This document shows positions 42,329-51,093 of a stretch of 64,000 nt of DNA, one piece after another. The notes beneath the pieces were generated by a model. The model was not told where the DNA came from. It did not search any database and saw only the letters and a program-made list of their open reading frames with translations. The position numbers and the translations under genes were made by a program. This stretch comes from HGM04593 sp045592125. GTDB taxonomy: Bacteria > Bacteroidota > Bacteroidia > Bacteroidales > Bacteroidaceae. Position 1 is the first letter of the stretch. Each line of letters begins with the position of its first letter. Location of the stretch: assembly GCA_045592125.1 (NCBI GenBank), contig JAZNUE010000027.1, forward strand, positions 17,350 to 81,349. The letters are read 5' to 3'.

Positions 42329-43966
42329 ATGGCAAAAGAGATTCTATTCAATATGGACGCCCGCGACCAGCTCAAGAAGGGCGTTGACGAGCTTGCTAAT
42401 GCGGTGAAGGTGACACTCGGTCCCAAAGGCCGTAATGTTATTATCGAGAAGAAGTTCGGTGCTCCCCACATCACCAAGGACGGCGTGTCGGTAGCAAAGG
42501 AGATTGAGCTTGCCGACGCATACATGAACACAGGCGCCCAGCTTGTGAAGTCGGTTGCGTCAAAGACAAATGACGACGCTGGTGACGGCACGACAACTGC
42601 TACACTGCTTGCACAGGCTATCATCACCGAGGGCCTTAAGAATGTTACAGCGGGCGCAAACCCAATGGACCTCAAGCGCGGTATCGACAAGGCTGTCGCA
42701 AAGGTTGTGGAGTCTATCAAGGCACAGAGCGAGGAAGTAGGTGCCGACTACGACAAGATTGAGCAGGTTGCCTCAATCTCGGCCAACAACGACGCCGAGA
42801 TTGGCAAGCTCATTGCCGACGCTATGCGCAAGGTGTCAAAGGACGGTGTAATCACCATTGAGGAGGCAAAGAGCCGCGACACTACAATTGGTGTCGTAGA
42901 GGGCATGCAGTTTGACCGCGGCTATCTCTCGGCCTATTTTATCACCGATACCGAGAAGATGGAGTGCGAGATGGAGAACCCATACGTGCTCATCTATGAC
43001 AAGAAGATAACAAACCTCAAGGATATGCTCCCCATCCTTGAGCCTGCAGTGCAGACAGGACGTCCCCTGCTCATCATTGCCGAGGATGTTGAGAGCGAGG
43101 CGCTGACAACATTGGTTGTAAACCGCCTGCGCACACAGCTCAAGATTTGCGCAGTGAAGGCCCCGGGCTTCGGCGACCGCCGCAAGGATATGCTTGAGGA
43201 TATCGCAACGCTTACAGGCGGTATCGTAATCAGCGAGGAGAAGGGTATCAGGCTCGAGCAGGCAACCCTTGAGATGCTCGGTACCTGCGGCAAGATTACC
43301 GTAAGCAAGGACAACACTACAATTGTTGACGGCAACGGCAACAAGGAGGCTATCGCGCAGCGTGTTGCGCAGATTAAGGCACAGATTGCCTCAACAAAGA
43401 GCGACTACGACAAGGAGAAGCTCCAGGAGCGCCTTGCAAAGCTCGCCGGCGGTGTGGCAGTGCTTTATGTAGGCGCGGCCTCAGAGGTTGAGATGAAGGA
43501 GAAGAAGGACCGTGTTGACGACGCTCTGTGCGCTACACGTGCTGCAATTGAGGAGGGTATTGTCCCTGGCGGCGGTGTTGCATACATCCGCGCTATTGAC
43601 GTTCTTGAGGGTATTGAGACTGTAAATGCCGACGAGAAGACAGGCGTTGCCATCGTTAAGCGTGCAATTGAGGAACCTTTGCGCCAGATTGTTGCCAATG
43701 CAGGCAAGGAGGGTGCAGTAGTTGTACAGAAGGTACGCGAGGGCAAGGCAGACTTCGGCTACAATGCTCGTGCCGATGTATATGAGAACCTCTTCGCTGC
43801 AGGCGTTGTCGACCCTGCCAAGGTTACACGCGTTGCGCTTGAGAATGCGGCCTCTATCGCAGGCATGTTCCTCACAACAGAGTGCGTGATTGTGGAGAAG
43901 AAGGAGGACAAGCCCGAAATGCCAATGGGTGCTCCCGGTATGGGCGGCATGGGCGGCATGATGTAA
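42329..43966 (+). CDS. groL: Chaperonin GroEL
   Basis: 545 residues, full length. It has KVTLGPKGRNVIIEKKFGAP, the ATP-site GDGTTTATLLAQAI, GGVAVLYVGAASEVE and the C-terminal GGM repeats (GAPGMGGMGGMM). It is the folding chamber partner of GroES. A strong terminator follows. Confidence 0.99.
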   Translation: MAKEILFNMDARDQLKKGVDELANAVKVTLGPKGRNVIIEKKFGAPHITKDGVSVAKEIELADAYMNTGAQLVKSVASKTNDDAGDGTTTATLLAQAIITEGLKNVTAGANPMDLKRGIDKAVAKVVESIKAQSEEVGADYDKIEQVASISANNDAEIGKLIADAMRKVSKDGVITIEEAKSRDTTIGVVEGMQFDRGYLSAYFITDTEKMECEMENPYVLIYDKKITNLKDMLPILEPAVQTGRPLLIIAEDVESEALTTLVVNRLRTQLKICAVKAPGFGDRRKDMLEDIATLTGGIVISEEKGIRLEQATLEMLGTCGKITVSKDNTTIVDGNGNKEAIAQRVAQIKAQIASTKSDYDKEKLQERLAKLAGGVAVLYVGAASEVEMKEKKDRVDDALCATRAAIEEGIVPGGGVAYIRAIDVLEGIETVNADEKTGVAIVKRAIEEPLRQIVANAGKEGAVVVQKVREGKADFGYNARADVYENLFAAGVVDPAKVTRVALENAASIAGMFLTTECVIVEKKEDKPEMPMGAPGMGGMGGMM

Positions 43967-43985
43967 GAAAGGCAAATGACGTCAT

Positions 43986-44029
43986 AATAAAATAACAGCG
44001 GCACGCGCGTGCCGCTGTTATTTTATTAT
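43986..44029 (+). terminator. Terminator after groEL
   Basis: AATAAAATAACAGCGGCAC pairs with GTGCCGCTGTTATTTTATT around GCGC, a 19-bp perfect stem with T-rich 3' arm. It is palindromic enough to serve the convergent gene at 44070. Confidence 0.93.
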
Positions 44030-44069
44030 GTCTGTTCCTTGCAGGATTATAGGCCAGGCCTTATAGTCC

Positions 44070-44915
44070 CTATTCCTTCTTCCACAGGTCGGGGCGGTCT
44101 GTTATAATGCCGTCGACCTTTAGCGCTGGAGTCTCTTCGGGGGAGTCGAGTGTCCATATCTTCACTTTCTTGCCCTGGGCATGAATCTTGTCTATCAGCG
44201 ACTGGCGCAGCATGCCATGGTAGAAATTGAACGACTCGATGAAATGGTATCTTTCGGGGCTGAACCTTGATATGCCGTTGTCAATGATGAGCGGCAGCAG
44301 GGGCAGCTTGCATGTGACAAGCTTCTCAATCGGGAAAGAGGGATTGAGCGCGTGCACGGCAAAGAGCACGTTGTCGCTGAAAGACTGCACGGTTACCCAC
44401 GACGCCGCATTGTGCTTCTCGATTGACTCCATCAGCAGCTGGGCAATCCTTTCGTACCTGTCGCATGGCTTTACCTCTATGAGCAGCCTGCTGCGTGCGT
44501 CTACAAGGGCGAACACCTCGTCAAGAGTGGGAATGCGCTCTTCGGTAGGGGTGCCGTCGGGCCCGAGGATACGGAATGAGCGTACCTGCTCAAATGTCAT
44601 CTTTTCAATCTTGCCTTTGCCGTCGGTGGTGCGCTTTACATCACTGTCGTGGCACACTACGATAACGTCGTCCTTGGTGAGCCTTATGTCAATCTCGATA
44701 TAGCCGGCTCCTGTCTCTACTCCTTTGCCAATACATAGCAGTGAGTTCTCTGGCGCCATTCCTGCACCGCCGCGGTGCGCCACTATCGTCACGCTGTCAC
44801 TGGCTGCAAGGTCATACCCCTTAGGGGCGAATAATAAAGTGCTGAACATGGCAATTGCATATACTGTTGTTAACATTACTGACACTGTAGCAATAATTCT
44901 ATGTTTCTTTTTCAT
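44070..44915 (-). CDS. Glycerophosphodiester phosphodiesterase
   Basis: 281 residues with an N-terminal hydrophobic helix (about 9-30), so exported or anchored. The GDPD catalytic set is visible: TIVAHRGGAGMAPENSL (HR and E), YIEIDIRLTKDDVIVVCHD (E, D, H) and LLIEVKP. It hydrolyses glycerophosphodiesters to glycerol-3-phosphate and an alcohol. It follows the large STAND gene on the same strand with a 24-bp gap and could be co-transcribed. No functional link is obvious. Confidence 0.92.
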   Translation of the reverse strand: MKKKHRIIATVSVMLTTVYAIAMFSTLLFAPKGYDLAASDSVTIVAHRGGAGMAPENSLLCIGKGVETGAGYIEIDIRLTKDDVIVVCHDSDVKRTTDGKGKIEKMTFEQVRSFRILGPDGTPTEERIPTLDEVFALVDARSRLLIEVKPCDRYERIAQLLMESIEKHNAASWVTVQSFSDNVLFAVHALNPSFPIEKLVTCKLPLLPLIIDNGISRFSPERYHFIESFNFYHGMLRQSLIDKIHAQGKKVKIWTLDSPEETPALKVDGIITDRPDLWKKE

Positions 44916-44939
44916 AATCTGTGACTATACGGAATCCTG

Positions 44940-47900
44940 TCACAGCCTTATGCCGAACATGTGCTTCACGAGTATCCTCACTACCTTCTCGTACCATTCG
45001 AAACTGTCCTTGGCATTGGCAGCCTCCTTTATCGATTCCTCGGCAAAGTTATCCACAACATCTTTATTGAGCAAGGCCCACATGAGGAAATTTCCGAATT
45101 TGTGCGTCAAAAGGTCCGAGAGGGTCTCGCCGCTGGGCTGGTAGTTGAGAATCTCCTCCTTGTAGGACGGCACTCCCGGGAATGGCAGCCCCACAATCTC
45201 CTTATGCATGAATGAGGTTACGGTGTCGTTGAAATAGTTCTTTGCCGTGCTCAGCACATTGCCTATGAGGCGCACAAGCGTGAACCTGTATATGCCGTCA
45301 CGTTCTACATTCACGCTGTCAATCCTGTCTACCTTCTCCTGGGTATCAAGTTTTACCATGATGTATTTCATGAGGTCAAGCGATGTATTTATGTACCCGT
45401 AGTCGGTTATCAGCTCCGATATGTTCTCGATTATGTGGAACAGCAGCTCCTTGTCGTTGTCCGCTATGGCGTCGTCAATCATCCTGTATATTAGCGGGAC
45501 TGCAACCTTGTCCCCGCTATGCGGGACATTGTCGTCGTGGTGCTTGCAGTAGACTACTGCATACCAGTTGAGCACATTGCGCTTGTATACGCCCTTGGGG
45601 TTGGCCATGTGGCTGCGGCGCCCCTTGAATATGCCTCTTGTGCGGCGGCTCCAGTCCTCGCTCTCGCGTGTGTATATCTCGAGCAGGCGGCTGTTGAACT
45701 CCTTTGAGTGCACTGCAACCTGGTAGAGGACATAGAGCATTGACATCTGCGAGTAGTCGAACCACTCGCCGCTGCGGTAGCTGTCGCTGAAGAACTCCTC
45801 GACTACTGGCGCAATGTTCTCCCAGCGCGACACTCCCATGACCACCTGTATGCGCTCGAGAATAAAGTAACTGAACGAGTCGCCAAGCCTGTAGGCCGAC
45901 AGCACCTGCGGATGGAAACTGCGGTAGCGTGCCTCCTCGCTCTCGCGGGCGCTCTCGTTGCCGCCTAGTACCAGCTGGTTGTAGTGGTTAAGGAAGCTCA
46001 TTGCCTCTATTGCCGATTCCTGGTTCCACAGTTCGCCGGCAAATGTCTCCTTCTCCCAGAAAGTCTGGTATTCTACGGCGTTGTTCACGTAGTCCGACTG
46101 GAAGGTTATCTGGTTGCGCATGATTGGCTGCAGCAGCGGCATTAGCATGCGCACCAGGCGGAACCTGAATGTAGCATAGCGGAAGAGGTCCCTTATCTCT
46201 TCAAGCAGTGAGTCAACGACATTCCCGTCGCCCTTCTCGCTGTCGAGCAGGTTGTCGATAATGAGCATTACGGCCAGCCTTGTCGCTGTCTCAATGAACA
46301 CTACCGCACGTGAGCGCAGCCTCTTCTCCACGGCATTCCTCAGCAGGGAATGTGCCTTTATGTAGGCATACATCTCCTTTACAATGAACTCGGCAAGGTT
46401 CTTCTGCAACGGGGTGTGCCCGAGCGTGTATTTCTTGTTCGAGAGGTAATAGGCATACATGCATGCGTCGTTCCTGATTTCAAGTATCGAGTCTGTCATC
46501 AGGCGCCATAGCAGTTCCTTCACGTCGTTGCGGTAGAGGCCTTCGTTGAAGCACTCCGACAGCAGCATGCCGTTTATTATGCTCACCGACGCCAGTTCCC
46601 TGAGCCTGATTGTGGGCCTGAGCAGGGTGTTGAGCTCCTTGTGCCTTGCGATAATGCTGCTGTCGGCCTTGTTCGACTCTATTGCCTTGATGACGCTGTT
46701 GAACTCCTCAATGCTCTTGCTGCCCCCTTCGGGCTGCTCGTCGAGCAGGCGGTTCATGAGACCGAACAGCTCGTTCTCGTAGTTCTCGCGTATGAGGGTG
46801 TCGACGGCGTCTGTCACTATGGACATTATCTTGTAGCTTTCGCCGTAGAGCGTCTGCAGCTCTATGAAAGTGTCGAACTTGCCGGTGTGCAGGCAGTCGA
46901 GCAGCAGCGCGTTGCGTACGGCACCCATAAGCACGGCATTGTGGGTAGTGTGTTCCAGCGCGCCGACGTATGCGGCGGCAGGAATGGTCTCGCCCTCCTG
47001 CAGCGGCGCTCTCAGCTGCATGAACAGCGAGCGTCCGAGCACGAACTCCAGGAACCGCTCATAGACGAACTGTATGTGGCTCTCCCTGTGTCCCAGCGCG
47101 CCACGCTCAACCTCCTTGAGGATTGGGCGCTCGGTCTTGTTGAGCAGCTCGGCATATGCAATGGTCATTCCCTCCTCGTTGAAGAGCACCGACTTGAGGG
47201 GCAGCAGCGGGTCGCCGGCTTCGCTGGCCTCCTTGATTGCTGCCACGGAAATGCTGTCGCATGGCTTCCCCTCAAGGTTGCGCGACAGCATGTAGTCTGC
47301 TACGCGCTCTATTATCTTGCATTGCATGCGCCCGGCGTAGGAGTTCCCGATTTCGTCCATCAGGTGCCCGAAGAGGCGAAGCGAGGTGTAGTCATTGGTG
47401 TTTGCCGAAAGCGGCCTGCCAAGGTAGTTGCTGCCGGTTATCTTCAGCACAAGAGGGTCGCGCAGGCGCAGTGCCACGCGCGGGTCAATCTCGGCAAAGG
47501 GGGTGTGCATCTGGTACAGTTCCTGGTACATGCCGTATGCCCTTTCGCTCTCCTCCTTGCTGAAGCCCGCGACAGATACTCCCGACTCCTCGCCGGCCAG
47601 GTACATGCCTTTCCCAAGCGCCGACACTGCTGTATGCAGCACATTCTTCCATGTGTAGACACGGCAGGTGAAGAGTACCTTGAACCTGGGATACCTTGGC
47701 GATACAAGCAGGCTGGCGATGTCGTTGTACAGCAGCAGCGGCCCTTCTCCTGCCGTCGTGGCCCCATGGTACTTGAGGCACTCGTTTATTGCGTCGAAGA
47801 AGATGAACACGTTGCAGCCGTTTGCCTGGGCCGAAGCATGAAGGTTGTCAAGTATTGCCTGAAGGTGCTTCTGCTGCCGGCAGTGGAAGATTGCCTTCAT

Positions 47901-49097
47901 CTTGTCGGGGAACGATATGTCGGCAAACTCCGATGAGTTGAAGATGAGCGCCGGGATTCCTTGCTTTGTGAGGCTCTCGGTCCAGTAGCACAGCTGGTTG
48001 GTCTTTCCCTGTCCGGCCTCGCCTATGAGCGGGAAGAGAGTGGCCTCAGAACTGGCAAACGAATTGAGCAGCGCAGTGAGGGAGTCACGCTCGACAAAGA
48101 GGTCCCTGTTGTATTTCTTTTCCTTGTATACCCTGCTGAGGAAGGAGGCCGATTCGGCCTTGATGAGCTGCTTCATCTCGTCCCAGTTCGGTGTCCTGGC
48201 AATGTCAAAGCTTGGCAGTATGCCCTGCAGGTTCCTGTCGAAGTCGTCGTTGTACTCCTCGGTGCTGAATGTTATGGCATTCTCGTTCGAAGAGATATAG
48301 GCGATAGAGTTCTCCTTGAGTGTCTGGAATACATATACAAAGTTGCTGCTGTTGATGAATACCAGCGGGTAAAGGTCGGTTACCGTACCGTCAATCCTGC
48401 TTTTTATGTAATAGTGCCCTTTCTGCGGCGAAGGAATCTCAATGTCGTTGGCGACCATGGGGTCAAGGCCGTTCATGAGCAGCATGTCGCCATTGGCGGC
48501 AATTGCGACGAAGTCGGCATAGGTGAGCGGCTCAAGCGCCTGCAGCATTGCAAGGAAACGCGCTTCGAGCGAAATGAGCACCTCCTTGTATATCTCGTTG
48601 CTGAACACTGCGGCATGCGCGCGGAACTCGTTGCGTATGCGCACAATGTTCTTCTCCTTCTTGCTGCCGGTAAGCAGGTTCACATGCTTCACGAATATGC
48701 TGCGGCAGAGCGCCTGCACCAGCATTGAGCTGCTGTTCTCCTTCTCGGCAATGCTCATGAGCGGGGTGAGCAGCTCGTTTGTCCAGTCGCCGAACGATAG
48801 CGGGCGCTTCTCGTCAATTTTCCTTACAAAGCCTTCGGCCGTGCTGCGTGCCTCGCTGGTGGAGGAGACACGTGCCATCTGCAGCAGCACAATGGAGAGG
48901 TACTGTACCGAAATCTCGAAGAATACCAGCATGTGGCTCATTGCCTTGAAGTAGTCCTCGCGCTCAATCTCGCTGTAGATGTGCGATATTGGCGCTGAGA
49001 GAGTGTAGGGGAGCGAGCTGATTGCGCGGTCGACAAGCATGTCGAGCTGCTCGGTCTCGGCTGCGCTGTATTCCTTTATGTAAGTGTATTTAGGCAT
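44940..49097 (-). CDS. Giant STAND/NACHT-like NTPase with N-terminal HEPN-like region
   Basis: 1385 residues. Residues 1-190 are helical and hold RIRNEFRAH (R155-N156 to H161, an R-x5-H motif like HEPN RNases). A beta-rich stretch (about 200-300) follows, then a P-loop NTPase: Walker A GEAGQGKT (359-366), Walker B FIFFDAINE (431-439) and sensor-like VLFTCR (474-479). Everything after about 650 is helical and repeat-like, suiting a sensor arm. The layout is that of STAND NTPases, many of which act in immunity or programmed cell death. No membrane helix or secretion signal is seen. It is divergent from the two-helix membrane protein at 49277. I cannot name a described family. Confidence 0.8.
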   Translation of the reverse strand: MPKYTYIKEYSAAETEQLDMLVDRAISSLPYTLSAPISHIYSEIEREDYFKAMSHMLVFFEISVQYLSIVLLQMARVSSTSEARSTAEGFVRKIDEKRPLSFGDWTNELLTPLMSIAEKENSSSMLVQALCRSIFVKHVNLLTGSKKEKNIVRIRNEFRAHAAVFSNEIYKEVLISLEARFLAMLQALEPLTYADFVAIAANGDMLLMNGLDPMVANDIEIPSPQKGHYYIKSRIDGTVTDLYPLVFINSSNFVYVFQTLKENSIAYISSNENAITFSTEEYNDDFDRNLQGILPSFDIARTPNWDEMKQLIKAESASFLSRVYKEKKYNRDLFVERDSLTALLNSFASSEATLFPLIGEAGQGKTNQLCYWTESLTKQGIPALIFNSSEFADISFPDKMKAIFHCRQQKHLQAILDNLHASAQANGCNVFIFFDAINECLKYHGATTAGEGPLLLYNDIASLLVSPRYPRFKVLFTCRVYTWKNVLHTAVSALGKGMYLAGEESGVSVAGFSKEESERAYGMYQELYQMHTPFAEIDPRVALRLRDPLVLKITGSNYLGRPLSANTNDYTSLRLFGHLMDEIGNSYAGRMQCKIIERVADYMLSRNLEGKPCDSISVAAIKEASEAGDPLLPLKSVLFNEEGMTIAYAELLNKTERPILKEVERGALGHRESHIQFVYERFLEFVLGRSLFMQLRAPLQEGETIPAAAYVGALEHTTHNAVLMGAVRNALLLDCLHTGKFDTFIELQTLYGESYKIMSIVTDAVDTLIRENYENELFGLMNRLLDEQPEGGSKSIEEFNSVIKAIESNKADSSIIARHKELNTLLRPTIRLRELASVSIINGMLLSECFNEGLYRNDVKELLWRLMTDSILEIRNDACMYAYYLSNKKYTLGHTPLQKNLAEFIVKEMYAYIKAHSLLRNAVEKRLRSRAVVFIETATRLAVMLIIDNLLDSEKGDGNVVDSLLEEIRDLFRYATFRFRLVRMLMPLLQPIMRNQITFQSDYVNNAVEYQTFWEKETFAGELWNQESAIEAMSFLNHYNQLVLGGNESARESEEARYRSFHPQVLSAYRLGDSFSYFILERIQVVMGVSRWENIAPVVEEFFSDSYRSGEWFDYSQMSMLYVLYQVAVHSKEFNSRLLEIYTRESEDWSRRTRGIFKGRRSHMANPKGVYKRNVLNWYAVVYCKHHDDNVPHSGDKVAVPLIYRMIDDAIADNDKELLFHIIENISELITDYGYINTSLDLMKYIMVKLDTQEKVDRIDSVNVERDGIYRFTLVRLIGNVLSTAKNYFNDTVTSFMHKEIVGLPFPGVPSYKEEILNYQPSGETLSDLLTHKFGNFLMWALLNKDVVDNFAEESIKEAANAKDSFEWYEKVVRILVKHMFGIRL

Positions 49098-49128
49098 AGC
49101 AATGTCCTGTTTGTGTTATCATTAGCTG

Positions 49129-49136
49129 CAAAAATA
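49129..49136 (-). promoter_or_regulatory. -7 box for the STAND gene
   Basis: TATTTTTG on the minus strand, an exact TAnnTTTG box 31 bp before the start codon. The -33 element is not clear. Confidence 0.45.
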
Positions 49137-49199
49137 AAAAAAATATGCATTAATGCTCAGAAATCTGGACATCTTCTTAAGCGGTTGGCAAAAAATGAG

Positions 49200-49207
49200 T
49201 ATTTTTG
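49200..49207 (+). promoter_or_regulatory. -7 box for the divergent membrane protein
   Basis: TATTTTTG on the plus strand, an exact TAnnTTTG box. Transcription would start near 49213. This excludes a TTG start at 49205 and supports the ATG at 49277. Confidence 0.45.
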
Positions 49208-49276
49208 TATTTGCGTGGCCGGGCGCGAGGTCTCCGGCATTTGATTATAAAGAGTGGAACAGATATAGCCAGAACT

Positions 49277-50509
49277 ATGGGAAAATACAGTCATAATCTC
49301 TTCATGTGCGGTCATTTCGCATGCAGCAATAAGGCCTTGGAACTCTCAGGATGGGAACGGGTGATAAGCAGCGGGCAAGAGACCGAGGAGTATTCGCAGG
49401 TCTTTTATCCTGAATTTGTCAGGGCCTACCTGCCTAACGAGGCCTCGCACATAAGGCACTACCGCTACAGTGTCCAGCAGGGTGTCCCTGTTGCCGTTTA
49501 CGGCGGTGAGCAGGAAATCCTTGTCAAGGAGATTGTGCTGTATGTCACAAGATATAATCTTGCGATGTTCTCTGTGGAGCTTCTCCAGGAGAGCGACGAC
49601 ATGAATGTGCTCACTATGGTGCTGTCGCTTTTGCGCTCGCCTGCATTCTACAAGGAGGCACAGGCCGCTTTTGCCAAGACTGCACTGGAACCGGTGATGG
49701 AGGCCTACAAGGCGTTGAACAGCGCTAGCGAGTGCCATCTGCAGGACCTGGTAGAGAATGGCAACAAGTTCAAGGTGTTCCAGATAATAAACTCGCAGGA
49801 GAGCGTGCCGGAGTATATCAATAACGATAATACGCTATTTGAGCTGGGTACTGTTGCCCGCGTAACTCTCCCTGGCGAGGAAGGCCTGAGCATAACACGC
49901 GGAGAGTATATTGAGCGCATGACTGGAAACAATAAGGTTGCTGTGTTCAAGAACTGGCATGCGCTTGCGCTCATGGACACCTTTACGGTCTTTGCCGAGA
50001 AGGCCAATGAACCGCTTGTCGGCGTATGGGGCAATGCCTATTTCAGGCTCATATACATGAGCCGCCTTTTCCAGAAGTGCTATCTCTTCTCGCTGAACAA
50101 GCGCTTCCGTGCCAAAGGGTGCAATGTCGCGGCCTTGGAGAATGAATACAGGATTTTCGAGAGAGAGTGCTGCTTCAATAAGATTTCGTACAACTTCCTT
50201 CCGCTTGAGATAGACGCTGCCATTGACAAGGGGCTCGAGGTTAACGAGGAGAGGGAGTTCCTGCACAATACGCTTGAAACAGAATATGAGCGCCGCAAGA
50301 GCAACAGTGACAAGATGGAGAACGCGCTGCTGCTTGTCCTTTCGATTATGACTGTTGCATCGGCCCTGTGGGACCTCACTAGCCTGATGAACGAGGTGTA
50401 TCCCTATGCGGAGCATTTCGGTACCAGTATCATTGGCCATAGGGTTGTGGTTTCGGCAGCGATGGCAGTCATAGCAATGATGACGTTCTTTATATACAAG
50501 AAACGGTGA
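49277..50509 (+). CDS. CorA-like-topology protein with two C-terminal membrane helices, unknown
   Basis: 410 residues from the ATG of MGKYSHNLFM; the upstream frame is inside the promoter. A large cytoplasmic-type domain has alternating strands and helices (VKEIVLYVTRYNLAMFSVEL), then a long charged helix (about 312-347, LEVNEEREFLHNTLETEYER). Two membrane helices (about 349-370 and 388-407) and a short KKR tail end the protein. That is the layout of CorA-type channels, but the GMN motif is missing. It faces the STAND gene and may be its membrane effector or an independent transporter. No family is assigned. Confidence 0.7.
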   Translation: MGKYSHNLFMCGHFACSNKALELSGWERVISSGQETEEYSQVFYPEFVRAYLPNEASHIRHYRYSVQQGVPVAVYGGEQEILVKEIVLYVTRYNLAMFSVELLQESDDMNVLTMVLSLLRSPAFYKEAQAAFAKTALEPVMEAYKALNSASECHLQDLVENGNKFKVFQIINSQESVPEYINNDNTLFELGTVARVTLPGEEGLSITRGEYIERMTGNNKVAVFKNWHALALMDTFTVFAEKANEPLVGVWGNAYFRLIYMSRLFQKCYLFSLNKRFRAKGCNVAALENEYRIFERECCFNKISYNFLPLEIDAAIDKGLEVNEEREFLHNTLETEYERRKSNSDKMENALLLVLSIMTVASALWDLTSLMNEVYPYAEHFGTSIIGHRVVVSAAMAVIAMMTFFIYKKR

Positions 50510-50516
50510 ACAAAAA

Positions 50517-50544
50517 AGCAGTCACATTCATGAATGTAACTGCT
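50517..50544 (-). terminator. Terminator of tRNA-Ala
   Basis: AGCAGTCACATTCA/TGAATGTAACTGCT, an imperfect 14-bp stem with one C/A mismatch, followed on the minus strand by TTTTTTG. Confidence 0.8.
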
Positions 50545-50548
50545 GCCG

Positions 50549-50625
50549 TGGTGGAGCATACGAGACTCGAACTCGTCACCTTTTGACTGCCAGTCAAACG
50601 CTCTAGCCAGATGAGCTAATGCCCC
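50549..50625 (-). tRNA. tRNA-Ala (anticodon GGC)
   Basis: A 77-nt cloverleaf including an encoded CCA. The acceptor GGGGCAT pairs with ATGCTCC, discriminator A. The anticodon loop CTGGCAG gives GGC. The T arm contains GAGTTCGAGTCTC. Confidence 0.95.
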
Positions 50626-50782
50626 AGACGCTTTCCAGCGGCAAATGTAGCACATTTTTCTTGAAAAGCAGTATTGTACAGTTATTTTTTTTTTGAGACA
50701 GGATTTATCAGAGGCTGTCTGAATTTATATAGTCCGACTTCTATAAGAATAATTTTTTTAGTAATCTAAACAGTATCTAATT

Positions 50783-51085
50783 ATGCCGCAAGGGAATACA
50801 CAGTCTAAAGAGAGGCAGCGGACGGGTACAGGAGAACCACGCAGATACAATGTCCTCATACATAATGACGACTTTACTCCAATGGACTTTGTTGTCATGG
50901 TGCTGAAGCGTGTGTTCTTCCTTGACGAGCAGAAGGCGACTGGGCTTATGCTTGAGGTGCATAATTCAGGTAAGGCAGTTGCTGGAATATATACCTATGA
51001 TGTCGCCGCGTCCAAGGCGAGGAAGGCTACTGCGCTGGCGCGCGAGAGCAAGTTCCCGCTCCGTTTAACCGTAGAACCAGAGTAG
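50783..51085 (+). CDS. clpS: ClpS N-degron adaptor
   Basis: 100 residues. A disordered head is followed by the ClpS fold: YNVLIHNDDFTPMDFVVMVL (with the Asn/Asp that bind the substrate alpha-amino group) and VHNSGKAVAGIYTYDVA. It delivers proteins with bulky hydrophobic N termini to ClpAP. It precedes clpA by 8 bp and begins a clpS-clpA-aat operon. Confidence 0.95.
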   Translation: MPQGNTQSKERQRTGTGEPRRYNVLIHNDDFTPMDFVVMVLKRVFFLDEQKATGLMLEVHNSGKAVAGIYTYDVAASKARKATALARESKFPLRLTVEPE

Positions 51086-51093
51086 ATTGTAAT

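Noticed and set aside
46641..47936. Long antisense frame (431 codons) across the STAND gene
   Set aside because: No motif, no start context, and it is the mirror of a clear coding frame with Walker motifs.
49205..49276. TTG start giving a 434-residue form of the two-helix protein
   Set aside because: The TTG lies inside an exact -7 box; the ATG at 49277 is the better start.
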